Shown: positions 9,965 through 20,441 of the stretch, piece after piece
Numbering within the stretch: position 1 is the first letter of the stretch
How the letters are laid out: each line of letters starts with the position of its first letter
NCBI GenBank assembly: GCA_033977485.1
Contig: CM066991.1
Span: forward strand, 54,104,850 to 54,168,849
Length of the DNA: 64,000 nucleotides
Direction of reading: 5' to 3'
Origin: Hydrangea macrophylla
Taxonomy: Eukaryota > Streptophyta > Magnoliopsida > Cornales > Hydrangeaceae
Made by a program: the position numbers and the translations under genes
The notes under the pieces: model-generated
What the model saw: the letters and a program-made list of their open reading frames with translations, nothing else
Database searches by the model: none
Told to the model about the DNA's origin: nothing

Positions 9965-12192
9965 GATTGTGGATACCGGGATTCCACCGCTTTGTTTTGT
10001 TTTTTAAACTTGTTTGACTTTTGAATCAAGGAAAGAGAAAAGGTCTGTTGAAAACAGATACAGAGTCGCCACTTGGTCTTTAAGGAACCAAGAAACCTAA
10101 TTTTGACTCACCCAAATGGATAAAGGGCACCGGCCCTTCATAACCAAAGAACTTGGCTCGGGGTTTTGGTACGAGAGAGGAAGGAGCCTTTGTCACGACT
10201 AAAACACCCTCAACTCGCCCCGTCTCTCGACGGGCCTCAATTAGCATCCAAATAATCATCTTATACTATGTATGGTTCGGCAATTAATACTATGATAGTA
10301 TATTACATCACATAAGAATCTTGAAATTGAAAATCAAAAGATAAGATATCATTCATAAGATTTAAGTCAAATATCATACAATGTAAAGTGAAAATCACAC
10401 AAATAAACCTAGGAAAAATCGTCTAATCATGTATCAAATAATCAAGACTTCCTAATCTAAAGGGGGCATGAATTGTTATTGAAACAAATAAACAAAGAAA
10501 TAAAAAAAAAATGCTTAGCAAGCTAGTATGGTGCATGTTAATCTTTGAGAAAAGAAGACCTCTCAAACCCCGGGATGGATGAGAAAGGATGATTAGATCG
10601 GGGGAAGCATGAACGTGTGATCAAGTTCATTCTTTATAATCTTCTTAGATTAGGAGCCATGAAGGCCCCAAATCTTATATGGATGCAATGTATGTATCAA
10701 GAATGTGCCAAGGTTGTAGTGTGCTTTGTGTTCATGAATTCCTAGAATGACTTAGAAGTCTATAATGTGTATGAATGAATGAATGAAATCATCATGGGAT
10801 ATGTACAAATGTAGTATGAACTACTTCCTAAGATATGAACTAATTTGGAAGGCATATAAGCATCAAATCAAAGAATGAAAGTTAAAATGTGCTTGCTGTG
10901 AATAGTGGACAGAACAGTAACATGATCTTGTAAAAATGGAAAAGAGGGGTTAGGAATGCTTTCAATGTATGATTTTTTATGGAGATGTTCCTTATTGTGT
11001 CTAGAATACAACCCAAAAAGCCAATCTTTAATAACTATCACAGTTTGAGAGAAATCATATGAACAACAGAGGTCAGTCAGAAACAGAGTCCGTACTGTCG
11101 ACTGAAATGTTGAAAAATCTTAGAAAATGAAAATGAATGCTATAGGGGCCCATTTTATACAGAAGGTTCCCTAAGACATTGAGGTTTACGGGAAAAATAT
11201 GTTGGGACCACCCCTTTTGGAAAATATTTCTGAAAAAGAAGTTGGAAGTTAGTCAAGCTGCTGTGACAGCAGAGGCAGAATGTTTGGAAGGAATGTTTGG
11301 GTCCAAATGGACCATTTTCAAGTACTTCCAAATCAAACAAAAAATCATGGGTGTTCTCCAATGAGTTAGGAAGACTTTCCAAGTGGCCTTGCATCTATAT
11401 GTTGAGTATTGAGTTCTAGAGAAATATTTGAACTCAGCTCACTCACTGTTTTAACTCACTGTTTTGAAGATTTTGGGGAAAATAAGGTTTTCTTTCTTGA
11501 AATCAAAATGAGAGGGATTAAGGGGGGGGGGGGGGGTTTTGAAATAGAGGTTTTGAAAGTGCATTTTTAATACCCAATAAAGGTTATAACCACTTAAAAT
11601 GCCAACATTCAACTCATCATCAAGTACCTCCAAGATTGTTGGAGAAACTTATTTTTATTTGAGCATAACTTCAATACACTTCAAGGATACCTTGGAGGTA
11701 TTGAAGTTATGATCATCATCTATCAAACATGTTTTTGAGGTCAAGAGCTACTATCCATAAGGATTCACTCACCCCAAACTTCATGTCATCATTTAGATGA
11801 TGATGAACTAGTAAGTAAATAAAGAAAATAAAAAAAGAAATGAGGTAAGAAGAGATAAACAATGAATAAACAAGCAAGTAGATGATGATCAATAGATGAT
11901 ATTCATGAAGTATTGGACTTGTAGCATGATGTTTCACTCATATGTAATGACATTGGACATGGAAGAAGCTTATACTCTTTTAAATGCTCACTAAAATGGT
12001 GGTTGGGTGTATTGAATGTTGAAGTAAATAGGAGTAATGAGGTAGAAACAAAGTTTAGAACTCACTTTTTGTTTTGAAAATCAAAGAAGACAGCTTCTTT
12101 TCTCTCTACTCTAACCTTATCTCTACAACTTTCTTTCCCAAACTTTTCTTAAACTTGTAATTGACTCCCCCCAAAATGAAGAGCAATGGGGG

Positions 12193-12202
12193 GTTTAAAT
12201 AG
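12193..12202 (-). promoter_or_regulatory. TATA box of copy A LTR
   Basis: The minus strand reads CCTATTTAAACCC about 1.03 kb inside the LTR, about 150-190 bp downstream of the palindrome pair. Confidence 0.6.
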
Positions 12203-12344
12203 GCCAACTTGGGGTGGTTTTGGGATTTAGAAAGTATTCCCATTGGCTCCAAACATCTGAAATCATAAAACTATGTCGTTTTGGTTTTTAATTAATCAAA
12301 ATGGGACCACAAAACAAATTACAAAAATACACTGTTCTGGAGGG

Positions 12345-12385
12345 GAGTGCCGCGGCAGCACTGGGCCAGTGCCGCGGCGGCACTG
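12345..12385. repeat. Palindrome pair GTGCCGCGGCNGCAC in copy A LTR
   Basis: Two near-perfect 15-bp palindromes separated by TGGGCCA (22-bp repeat distance) in otherwise AT-rich sequence. The same word recurs three times at 34,069-34,132 near the start of the antisense gene of copy B. Confidence 0.85.
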
Positions 12386-13230
12386 CTCCTCCCTCGTCCA
12401 GATAATGCTGTTTAGGCCCCCTGATGTTCCGGTATTCGCGAAAAGGCCCTATTTCGTCCGAAATTCACAAAAAATGCGTATGAACTCCAAACTGAGGTTG
12501 TAATATACCGTTGGAAAGGTAATGGAGTCTAATTTACATAAAAAATAGTTCGGGGATAGGTTACTTTGAAAAGTTTTGCGGTATTCGCGATAAAAGCCGA
12601 TTTGATCGCCTTTTCCGCCTTCGAAAATTCAAAATAAATTCGTTTTAAATCCAGGAATTATGTGCGATATACCGTTGGAAAGCTATTGACCTCTAGTATC
12701 CATGAAAAATATTTGAAAATTGTTTCGGTGCCCCGATTCCAAAGTCAAATCTTGGTCAAACTGGTCAAATCCAGGATTCCCGGGAAGTTCTGGGAACCTC
12801 TGGGAGCTCCCGGGAGCCGACGTTTTCGCTCGATTTTTCTTTTAAAACTCATTTTAATACTTTTCTTATGATTTCAGTGAATTTGGACGATTTCGGTCAA
12901 ACTTGGTCAAACTCTGGTCAAACTCTGGTCAAACCGGTCAACGGGGACTTTCGGGGAACTTTCGGGACTTCCGGGGGTCTCTGGGAGCTGACGATTTCTT
13001 CCAGTTTTACTTAAAACTCATTTTATCATTTTTCTTACGACATAGCATGTTTTCAGAACTTCGAGACCAAATCTGGGAGTTTTTGGGCTTTTAGGGGCAT
13101 TTTGGTCAATCTGAGCATTCTGAGAGATAGAGCTGACTTCCAGGAGTCCTTTTGAGTCTTTTACAATCATTGTGAACCACCAAGCTACGGGTCTCCTAAA
13201 TCTGATAGCCGAAAAAATGGGGTGTCTACA

Positions 13231-13310
13231 CTCGGAATTAGGGTTTTGCTCCTGATATGGCTGGAATACCCCTCCAAAATCTACCTATGTAAGGAAGGTG
13301 TATATCCCAT
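13231..13310 (+). mobile_element. LTR X, left fragment
   Basis: CTCGGAATTAGGGTTTTGC follows directly on copy A's LTR edge and continues after the 13.3-21.8 kb element at 21,819. It looks like the start of a Tat-like LTR whose first bases lie beyond copy A, off-window. Confidence 0.55.
13306..13310. repeat. Target site duplication CCCAT, left
   Basis: CCCAT precedes the element and is repeated at 21,814-21,818 directly after it. Confidence 0.95.
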
Positions 13311-14217
13311 TGATCTTGTCAGAATCAAGATATAAAAGTATTCTTTACTTTTCAAAGGATTTGCAGTGTGGAAGTAAAGGTCGAACCCACAGAGATTGAT
13401 TACTACAGCGATTTAATTTTAAAACCTAAGTCTAGTTAATTAGGGAAAACGGATTTGATTTTGAATTTAATTAAACTAATAACAATAGAAATAAATCTGA
13501 ACTATGAAAGCAATTAAGAGTATTTTTTAATGAATGTTTAAGGGAACCTAGGATTGCAAATCCACCACTAGATTCATAATAGGAATATTTATGAATTACT
13601 TTAGCCTATTACGTTGGATGATAATGGGGAATTGTAGCTACAAGCCCAATTCCTCCGACAAGAAGATAATCATGGTTCAAGCACCAACATAATCCATCTG
13701 CGGATAGCACGAATTATCTCACACTAAACTAGGGTTGTGATCTAATCCGTCTAACCTAGGCATGGACTATTCGGATACTTGATAGCACGAATCAATAAAG
13801 CACCATCACATGTAAACAATCTAAACAAGCACAGCAAGAATAGATCGTTGAGTACATCACAGTCAAAACAGATCTAAGACAAGAATAAATTCTGAAAGCA
13901 ATGATTTAATCAATGTAAGTACGATTTATTTATAAAATCCTCTAAACATGTGACTGTCATCCATACATAATAAAACTAAAATAAAAGCATAAAGAAAACC
14001 CTATTACTCATCTAGGGCTTCATTGAAACCCTAGATCTAAGATCTAAGCTGCCATAGGAGTAGAAATCGGCAAGTAGTTGATGGAGGAGGCCATGGAAAT
14101 CCTTTGTCTTCTTCTTCTTCTCCTTGCGTCTCCCCCTTCAAGGGCTGGAAGTGTGTGTATATGGCTGTATATGAATGTGTATATTAGTTGCCAACCCCAA
14201 AATTGAGTAAATTTGGA

Positions 14218-14229
14218 GTTTATATAGAG
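14218..14229 (-). promoter_or_regulatory. TATA box in 3' LTR (Gag-protease element)
   Basis: The minus strand reads CTCTATATAAAC. The equivalent in the 5' LTR, which would start the genomic RNA, is at 21,350-21,360. Confidence 0.7.
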
Positions 14230-14368
14230 TTTGTACAAGCTTTGGAAGGCTTCCCAACCCGAAACGAACTGAAACGCCTGTAATTTACAGTCTGGACGTC
14301 GTTTAGCAGTCTCGTTTGCACAGGAGTCTTCAGTACACTGAAATACGCAACTTTGATTTTTGGGCATA

Positions 14369-14480
14369 TCGCGCGAGCGCGACTTTTGGTCCTTCGCGCG
14401 AGCAAGTTCTTGGGGGTCTCGCGCGAGCGGATCGCGCGAGCGACTTATGGATTCTCGCGCCCGCGGATCGCGCGCGCGAC
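14369..14480. repeat. CGCGCGAGCG word cluster, 3' LTR
   Basis: Repeated TCGCGCGAGCG words, single or paired, 140-260 bp upstream of the TATA box on the minus strand. Two of the four pairs found in the 5' LTR are reduced to single words here. Confidence 0.92.
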
Positions 14481-14656
14481 ATTGGTTTTTCAGCTTCTTT
14501 CTTGATACTTTTTCACCCTGTTTAACCTGGTTTAGTTGATTGCTTCCAAAACCTGTCAGAAACTAGAAAACAGAGTAAAAATATACAAAAACAGGATAAA
14601 ATGGTCTAACAAATGCGCGTTAAAGCGTATAATTAGGATTAGTTCTCTCCCGATCA

Positions 14657-14670
14657 CACCCCCAAACCTA
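14657..14670 (-). other. Polypurine tract (Gag-protease element)
   Basis: The minus strand reads TAGGTTTGGGGGTG immediately before the 3' LTR, the plus-strand primer position. The same 12-base core also occurs at 16,412-16,423 and 17,117-17,128. Confidence 0.85.
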
Positions 14671-14730
14671 CATTTTGCTAGTCCTTGAGCAAAACTAAAA
14701 TAAAAACTACTAATAAAAATCTATTCCATT

Positions 14731-14819
14731 TTCGTATGGATCACGATTGCATTTAGCGTATGCAACAAGCCTTTTAAACCCCTAGGTGTCCCTAGTCGGA
14801 CGAGTGAAGTCTCGTGAGG
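14731..14819 (-). other. Conserved motif shared with Athila, 75 bp before the 3' LTR
   Basis: On the minus strand it runs CACGAGAC ... CACTCGTCC ... CCTAGGGGTTTAA ... GGCTTGTTGCAT ... CGCTAAATGCAA. It aligns at roughly 80-85% with 61,722-61,810 in the plus-strand Athila element. TTGCAT ... ATGCAA (14,747-14,765) forms a short hairpin in both. It is non-coding, so conservation suggests a cis-acting RNA or DNA signal. Confidence 0.85.
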
Positions 14820-16411
14820 GTTCTCGTCAACAAGTTACCCACAACCATCTTTATTAACTTAAAATTTTAAAAACTTTTATTAAAACGAAAAATAAAATAA
14901 TCAATACTTCTTATTATAAAACAATGATTCGAAATAGAATAACGAACATAAAGAAACAGAATCAAACGTCTACCTACATCATGAAAACCATCTCAAGCAC
15001 ATGCATCGTATAAATCAATAGAGTTTCTCATAAAATCGCACGTGTGTGCTATGGTAGTCAGATGAACACGCGCATGTCATAAACTTGGAATATAACTCGG
15101 ATAACCATCAAACTATGCTTCGACTACGAATCTCACAATGTCAATTACACTCTAAAATGAAACACTCTGAAACATGTGTAATTTCTCTAGTATACGTGAG
15201 CAAAGGAAATATATTTTCAAAACGAATAACGCTCACATACGACATGAAAAAGACGCATGACACGAAAGAACAGTAGTCTCATGGATAGGATGCCAATAAT
15301 CAAGAAAAATTAATTATTACCATGTTTTAATCCCCTCCCATCATTTTCATATCCAAATCATGTTTCCTAGGATCAAATAGGACTTTTCAAAGGTTGTCAT
15401 GTGATGTTGTATTATGGCTCAGATAATGAAAAATGATAGAACGGATTAATTGGGTAGGTTTAGAATGGCATTGTAAGGCATGTTCAATTTCTTTCATTCA
15501 TTTCTTCTACCAACTTCATCTTTTCATTCTTTTCTTTTCATTCTTTTCAATCAATTTTTTTTTTATTTTCAACCTTCCTCTTCTTTATTTTTTCTTTATT
15601 CTTTTCCTTCTCGTTGCTTTTGAAACAAATATTCAATGATTAACAAGGCAACCACCCCGAACATCATCTTATTTTCTTCTTCTTCTCAATCACACATCGC
15701 CTTAACACCACTAAAAGGTGATCAATCTTTCAGAAGTGAACTCCAAGTTGGCCAAATTGGAGCAAAAACAAGGATAATGGTAATTTAAGAAAGAAATGGC
15801 ATTTTAATGGCTCAAAAGGGCGAACTAAGGAAATTTTTCATTTATCGGTCGGTAATAAACAAAGAAGGCCTATAATCATTTCCTATGGTTATATGGTTCT
15901 TCAATGTTTACAATGGAAGATTATTTAGCATGGTAACAAATATTTTAACTTGATTATCAACCAAGACAAGAATAATGAGACTAAACAACAAGTAGATGTG
16001 CTAGTTCAATGAAATTCGACAAACACAATGTATTTATAACCCTCTAAAAAGAAAAGATAGGCTCAAAAGCTCACAGGGTCTAGTCTCCACCATGTGTTAT
16101 CTAGAAATCCGAATCATATTATAGTTCACATCAGACATGTATTCAAGCGACTACATGCAGTGCATAAGTTGTTGTGCAAATCTATGATATAAAACTACGA
16201 TTCAAACAAGACATAACTTAAAACATTTCAACATGACTTTAGTAAATGTTTAACCACATATTCTCATGTTTACCATTCTATAACAATTCAAATTACATAC
16301 TAAGAAGTATCGGATTAAAATTGCACAAACGTCAGTAATATCGTTTATTTAAACACACGTATTGAAAATTTTAAAATTTTAGTGCATAATAACGTGCATG
16401 TGTGTGCATAC

Positions 16412-16423
16412 CCCCCAAACCTA
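16412..16423 (-). other. Internal polypurine-tract copy 1
   Basis: TAGGTTTGGGGG on the minus strand, identical to the core of the terminal tract. Confidence 0.7.
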
Positions 16424-16830
16424 AACCTTTCATTGTCCCCAATGAAACAATAAAACGAAAGAAAGGAGAGTACAGAAGAAAGGAACGATAATACCTCGAT
16501 TTCGACAATGGCAAACAGGTGAACACAAAGGAATATGACAATAGAGTTCAATGATACCTGTTAATACTAGATAAACGAAAAAAGAAACTAACAAAAATAT
16601 TAAAAGTAAATGAAATCTAAATACAAAATATAAATCTATAAACTAATCAAAACTAAACTAAACGAATAAATGGAAAAGAAATAAACGAAAAAGTTTAAAT
16701 GTAATAAGGAAAATAATAACTAACTCGATCTAAAATGGCGTAATAAACAAAAACAGAAACAAAAACATTATCAGAACAAGTAAGGGGGAAGGATACAGAA
16801 AACAAAAGAAAATATGCATAAATGGGGAAA

Positions 16831-17052
16831 TCGCGCGCGCGGTCCGCGCGAGCGGCCGTCGCGCGCGCGAATTCTGATTTTTTTTTTGAAATCATTTTCT
16901 CGCGCGAGCGAGGTACCTCGCGCCCGCGATTCCAGGCGCGAGGAGATCCTGAGGCCTCATAAAAAGAAAACAAAGGAAAAAACACTAAGGGACAATCTCG
17001 CGCCAGCGGGCCGCGCGAGCGACGTCTCGCGCGAGCGGGCCGCGCGCGCGAG
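16831..17052. repeat. Internal CGCGCGAGCG word cluster
   Basis: At least nine copies of CGCGCGAGCG or CGCGCGCGCG-type words, in pairs, in an AT-rich surrounding. It is the same word family as in this element's LTRs, but 2.2 kb away from the nearest LTR. Confidence 0.9.
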
Positions 17053-17116
17053 TTTGGTGTTTTCCATTTTTTTTGGCTAAAATTTGGTATGTACTATTAA
17101 AATAACTTAATTCCAA

Positions 17117-17128
17117 CCCCCAAACCTA
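17117..17128 (-). other. Internal polypurine-tract copy 2
   Basis: TAGGTTTGGGGG on the minus strand, about 135 bp after the Gag-protease stop codon. Confidence 0.7.
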
Positions 17129-17199
17129 TCCAGAATGTCCAAAACAGACACAAACAGACCCAAAAACAACCAATAATAAGAAAAACGAATGAAATAAAG

Positions 17200-17217
17200 C
17201 TTGGGTTGCCTCCCAAG
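17200..17217 (-). other. Stem-loop just after the Gag-protease stop
   Basis: CTTGGG and CCCAAG arms enclose TTGCCT. It lies 47 bp after the stop codon and is followed on the plus strand by AAGCGCT. From memory, GGGAGGCAACCCAAG-like sequence is common in plant retroelements; its role is unknown to me. Confidence 0.55.
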
Positions 17218-17263
17218 AAGCGCTAACTTTTACGTCTTTAGCTAGACCTTTCTAGCATAAGAC

Positions 17264-19960
17264 TCATGGAGGCCGTAAATCGGACTGTGAACCCCTAAGG
17301 ATGTCAGGTAAAGCTCGGTGGTACGCAGAAATAACATCGCTTTGAATTAAATCGATTAACGGTTTGTCATTATGTTCAAATCGATTTCTTACCTTTCGAG
17401 TAGATTCCGCATTAGGGTCCACGGGATTAGGATTCATCCACTCATCATCGTCCGCTATATTGTTTTCCCCACTCACATTTATTTCTTTGGTAGGCTCAAT
17501 ATTCCGTGTTAACTCACCTTCCACCTCACATAAGGAATCGTCGTTTTTAGGAGGTTGATCCATAGCGTTAAAAACGTTCAATTTTAAGTTCATGTTCCCA
17601 AATGACACTTTCATTACCCCCGTACGACAGTTAACACGTGCGTTAGCGGTTGCTAAGAATGGACGGCCTAAGATGACAGGAGTATGTTTCCTAGCATCTA
17701 ACACGGGTTCAGTGTCAAGGACCATGAAGTCGACAGGATAATAGCATTTATCAACTTTAACTAGCACGTCCTCGACGATTCCTCTAGGAATTTTAATAGA
17801 ACGATCCGCTAACTGAATAGTAGCGGCCGTGGGCTTAAGTTCACCTAAACCTAATTGTTTATAGACGTGATAGGGTAAAAGATTAACACTCGCTCCTAAG
17901 TCAAGGAGAGCCCTATGAATGATAGTGTCACCTATGACACATGAAATCGTAGGCGTACCTGGATCTTTATATTTTGGAGGAGCGTGTTGGAATATAGAGC
18001 TTACTTTTTCCGTAAGGAAGACCTTTTTAGGAGTATGACTCCGTATTTTGCGTTTTTGTGTACAAAGGTCTTTTAGACATTTAGCATAAGCAGGAATTTG
18101 TTTTATAGCATCGAGGAAAGGAATATTTATTTTGACTTGTTTAAATACCTCGAGTATATCCTCAACCTTAGACTTTTTATTTGTAAGATTAGACGGTTCC
18201 TCAACGTTAGGTGGATATGGCATTCTAGGAGTATAATTCGTTGGGACCGATTCTTTGTCGTTCTTATTTTGGCTCATGTCCTCACCCGTCTCTTTATTAG
18301 AGTTATTATTCATACCTTTCACATTCTCATTCGGAATTTCTATTACCTCCTCCTCTCGGGTAGTCAACCTAGTTGAGACGGCGTTCACTTGTTCATTCGA
18401 CCCCTTAACCTCATATTGTCCCTTAGGATTTTGGATTGTTTGACTAGGCAACGTCCCCTCGTTTCTACGACTTACTACAGTAGCTAGTTGTCCCATTTGG
18501 GATTCAAGCTCCGCAATGGATTGCGTATGAGAGTGCACTATTTGTGCTTGTGCCTGAACTTGCGTTTCAATAGTCTTAAGGGACGCCAACACCTTTTCCT
18601 CAAAAATATTTCCCCTTGAAGGATTAGCATTAGGAGGCGGTTGTTGGTATTGGTTAGGTTGGAACTGAGGTCGATACGCATTAGGAAAATTAGTCGCCTC
18701 GTTAGGATTATTATTGTTATTTTTCCACGAGAAGTTAGGATGGTTTCTCCATGGCGCATCCGGATTATTAGTAGTTGCATTATAATTATTTCGTGGGTAT
18801 TGTTGAATAGAATTAATGTGTTGCTCCACGAATTCCAGAAATTGACTCGCCGATGGACATGCAAGTATCGAATGGGAAGGATCAGAACATAATGCACAAA
18901 TTTCACGAGCGGGTGGGGCTGTCGTTTTGTTCATTGTTAAAAGTCGGTCAAGTTTGTTAGATAGTTCTTTTATTTCAATTGATTGACTTGACTCGAATTT
19001 TACATCCCTCTTAGGTTGATTAAGATATCCTTCCGAACGGACAGACACCGTTTGGTGCATTGAATTCTCGCTTAACGTTTCAAACATTTTCCAGGCCTCG
19101 TCGGCGCTTTTGTGTAGGAAGGTTCCCGCACAAACGGCATCGACGGTATTCCTAACAGAGGGAATAAGCCCCTCATAAAAGACCTGAACAAGTTGCCACT
19201 TAGGGACTTGATGATGTGGACACGAGCGTAGTAATTCTTTAAATTTTTCCCACGTGTCGTAAAGTGATTCCCCATCTTGCATTACAAAATTGGTTATTGA
19301 TTTTCTTATCTGGTTTGTACGCATAATCGGGAAAAACTTTTGTAAAAATGCGGTGTGTATGTCTTCCCATGTTCTAATTGTGTTTGGCTCCAAAGATTGG
19401 AGCCAATATTTAGCTTTGTCCTTTAATGAGAATGGAAAGAGCCGCATTTTTAGTTCATCATCAGTAAGATTTTGGATTTTCAACGTAGAGCATATGTCCT
19501 GAAAATCTCCTAAGTGTTTATATGGATCTTCATTCAAACGGCCATGGAAAGATGGAAGCAGCGAGATGGTAGACGACTTTATCTCAAAGTGAGATGCCGT
19601 CGCCTCCGGTAATTCAATACACGTTTGTGGCGTGTAAGTCGTCGGAATAAAATAATCTTTAAGTGGAGGAGGTGGAGGGATATTAGGATTATTCATATTA
19701 GCTCCGTTATTTTGATTGTTATTGTTATTTCCACCGTCAGCCATTTTAATCGGTTTAATTTGAAAAGTTCGAGTTTTCCTTATCCGTTCACGGGTACTTT
19801 GAATTTCGGCCTCAAACAACGACGACGGAATCGGAGTTGATTCGTCGTCTTGCAACCTAGCTCTAGAAGCTTGGGTTGTGGACTTACTAGTTCTTAAGGT
19901 ACGTTCAAGTTCAAGATCGAAAGATTTTAAATCTGGTTTATTTGAACGTGTACCCAACAT
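17264..19960 (-). CDS. Gag-protease polyprotein, intact (898 aa)
   Basis: Forms the particle and matures it. Gag core at about residues 120-300 (LPSFHGRLNEDPYKHL, FPFSLKDKAKYWLQSL, FLQKFFPIMRT), zinc knuckle CALCSDPSHSILAC (CX2CX4HX4C) near residue 355, and an Asn/Gln/Pro-rich linker. The aspartic protease lies near residue 690 (ALLDLGASVNLLPY, then VILGRPFLATANA). DLGA instead of DTG is normal for Athila-type proteases. The frame ends about 200 residues after the protease where RT would start. The first Met is at 19,960; a second (MADGG) is 73 codons in. No stop or frameshift is seen, unlike every other coding region in the window. Confidence 0.93.
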   Translation of the reverse strand: MLGTRSNKPDLKSFDLELERTLRTSKSTTQASRARLQDDESTPIPSSLFEAEIQSTRERIRKTRTFQIKPIKMADGGNNNNNQNNGANMNNPNIPPPPPLKDYFIPTTYTPQTCIELPEATASHFEIKSSTISLLPSFHGRLNEDPYKHLGDFQDICSTLKIQNLTDDELKMRLFPFSLKDKAKYWLQSLEPNTIRTWEDIHTAFLQKFFPIMRTNQIRKSITNFVMQDGESLYDTWEKFKELLRSCPHHQVPKWQLVQVFYEGLIPSVRNTVDAVCAGTFLHKSADEAWKMFETLSENSMHQTVSVRSEGYLNQPKRDVKFESSQSIEIKELSNKLDRLLTMNKTTAPPAREICALCSDPSHSILACPSASQFLEFVEQHINSIQQYPRNNYNATTNNPDAPWRNHPNFSWKNNNNNPNEATNFPNAYRPQFQPNQYQQPPPNANPSRGNIFEEKVLASLKTIETQVQAQAQIVHSHTQSIAELESQMGQLATVVSRRNEGTLPSQTIQNPKGQYEVKGSNEQVNAVSTRLTTREEEVIEIPNENVKGMNNNSNKETGEDMSQNKNDKESVPTNYTPRMPYPPNVEEPSNLTNKKSKVEDILEVFKQVKINIPFLDAIKQIPAYAKCLKDLCTQKRKIRSHTPKKVFLTEKVSSIFQHAPPKYKDPGTPTISCVIGDTIIHRALLDLGASVNLLPYHVYKQLGLGELKPTAATIQLADRSIKIPRGIVEDVLVKVDKCYYPVDFMVLDTEPVLDARKHTPVILGRPFLATANARVNCRTGVMKVSFGNMNLKLNVFNAMDQPPKNDDSLCEVEGELTRNIEPTKEINVSGENNIADDDEWMNPNPVDPNAESTRKVRNRFEHNDKPLIDLIQSDVISAYHRALPDILRGSQSDLRPP

Positions 19961-20418
19961 AAACTAAAACAAAAGAAAAGAAACTAAAAGCAAAGACTGA
20001 CTCAACTAAAAAAAAAACAAATAGCAAGCAATCACGCAACTAAGATAACAAGCACTCAACTACTATGATGCATGAATATTATCCTGTAATGCAATGACCG
20101 CGTCAAGCCCAGCGCCCCGGGTTTCCTAGCTAATGCAGTGCAATTAACCCTAAACTAATGCAAATAGTGCGTCACTGCGCCCTGACTTACAGCGGTTTAA
20201 AGCGAATTCCAAAGGAAGCAATTTACTTAATTTTTATTTATTTTATTTCGCGTAAGCTCCTTTGATGTAATTAGCTACTCCACCCGGAAACGTTGACTAC
20301 AAAATAAAAGAAAAAGTTAGTAACTAAAAACAAAAACAGAAAATAAGGAAAATAAAAACTAATCTAATATTTACGAATTAACTAAACTACGATTATAAAA
20401 CTAAGAGTAGTAATGCAA

Positions 20419-20436
20419 TCCCCGGCAACGGCGCCA
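20419..20436 (-). other. Primer binding site (tRNA-Asp type)
   Basis: The minus strand reads TGGCGCCGTTGCCGGGGA five bases after the LTR end. It is identical to the site in the Athila element at 54,243-54,260. Confidence 0.92.
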
Positions 20437-20441
20437 AAAAT

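Larger units (their letters stand above)
1..13230 (-). mobile_element. Tat-clade Ty3/gypsy retrotransposon, copy A (3' end off-window)
   Basis: Reading right to left: LTR (9,968-13,230), tRNA-Arg-type primer site, leader with a 51-bp array, gag, protease, G-patch-like segment, RT, RNase H, a second RNase H and the start of integrase, which runs off the window at base 1. The domain order with two RNase H domains and a G-patch is typical of the Tat clade. It is about 95% like copy B at 38.8-47.3 kb. It is interrupted by solo LTR L1 and by several stops and frameshifts, so it is dead. The 3' LTR is not visible. Its outer LTR edge (ending GTCTACA) abuts another LTR fragment at 13,231. Confidence 0.9.
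9968..13230 (-). mobile_element. 5' LTR of copy A (3,263 bp)
   Basis: On the minus strand it runs TGTAGACACCCC ... GGTATCCACA, immediately before the primer site. It carries a TATTTAAA TATA box near 12,197, a CG-rich palindrome pair at 12,345-12,385, a G run at about 11,522-11,537 and runs of GGTCAAACTCTGGTCAAAC near 12,900. The conserved block near 10,200 (TGAGGGTGTTTTAGT on the minus strand) is also in LTR X near 23,940 and in copy B. No coding region is seen in it. Confidence 0.88.
13311..14656 (-). mobile_element. 3' LTR of the Gag-protease element
   Basis: On the minus strand it begins TGATCGGGAGAG and ends GACAAGATCA. It is 1,346 bp; the 26-bp shortfall from the 5' LTR is two 13-bp losses within the CG-rich cluster. 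Substitutions seen include G/T near 13,410 and T/G near 14,106. Confidence 0.93.
14671..17199 (-). other. Non-coding 3' domain of the Gag-protease element
   Basis: About 2.5 kb where pol would be expected. I find no RT, RNase H, integrase or envelope motif on either strand. It contains the motif shared with Athila (14,731-14,819), two internal polypurine-tract copies and a CG-rich word cluster. The rest is AT-rich. It may carry signals recognised by the partner element. Confidence 0.75.

Noticed and set aside
15433..15639. Phe-rich 68-codon frame as a membrane protein
   Set aside because: Pyrimidine-rich sequence in the non-coding tail; no family resemblance.
16831..17052. CpG island of a host gene
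   Set aside because: The CG density comes from repeated palindromic words inside a retrotransposon; no exon follows.
18098..18906. Frames on both strands within the Gag-protease gene
   Set aside because: Shadows of the intact 898-codon frame.
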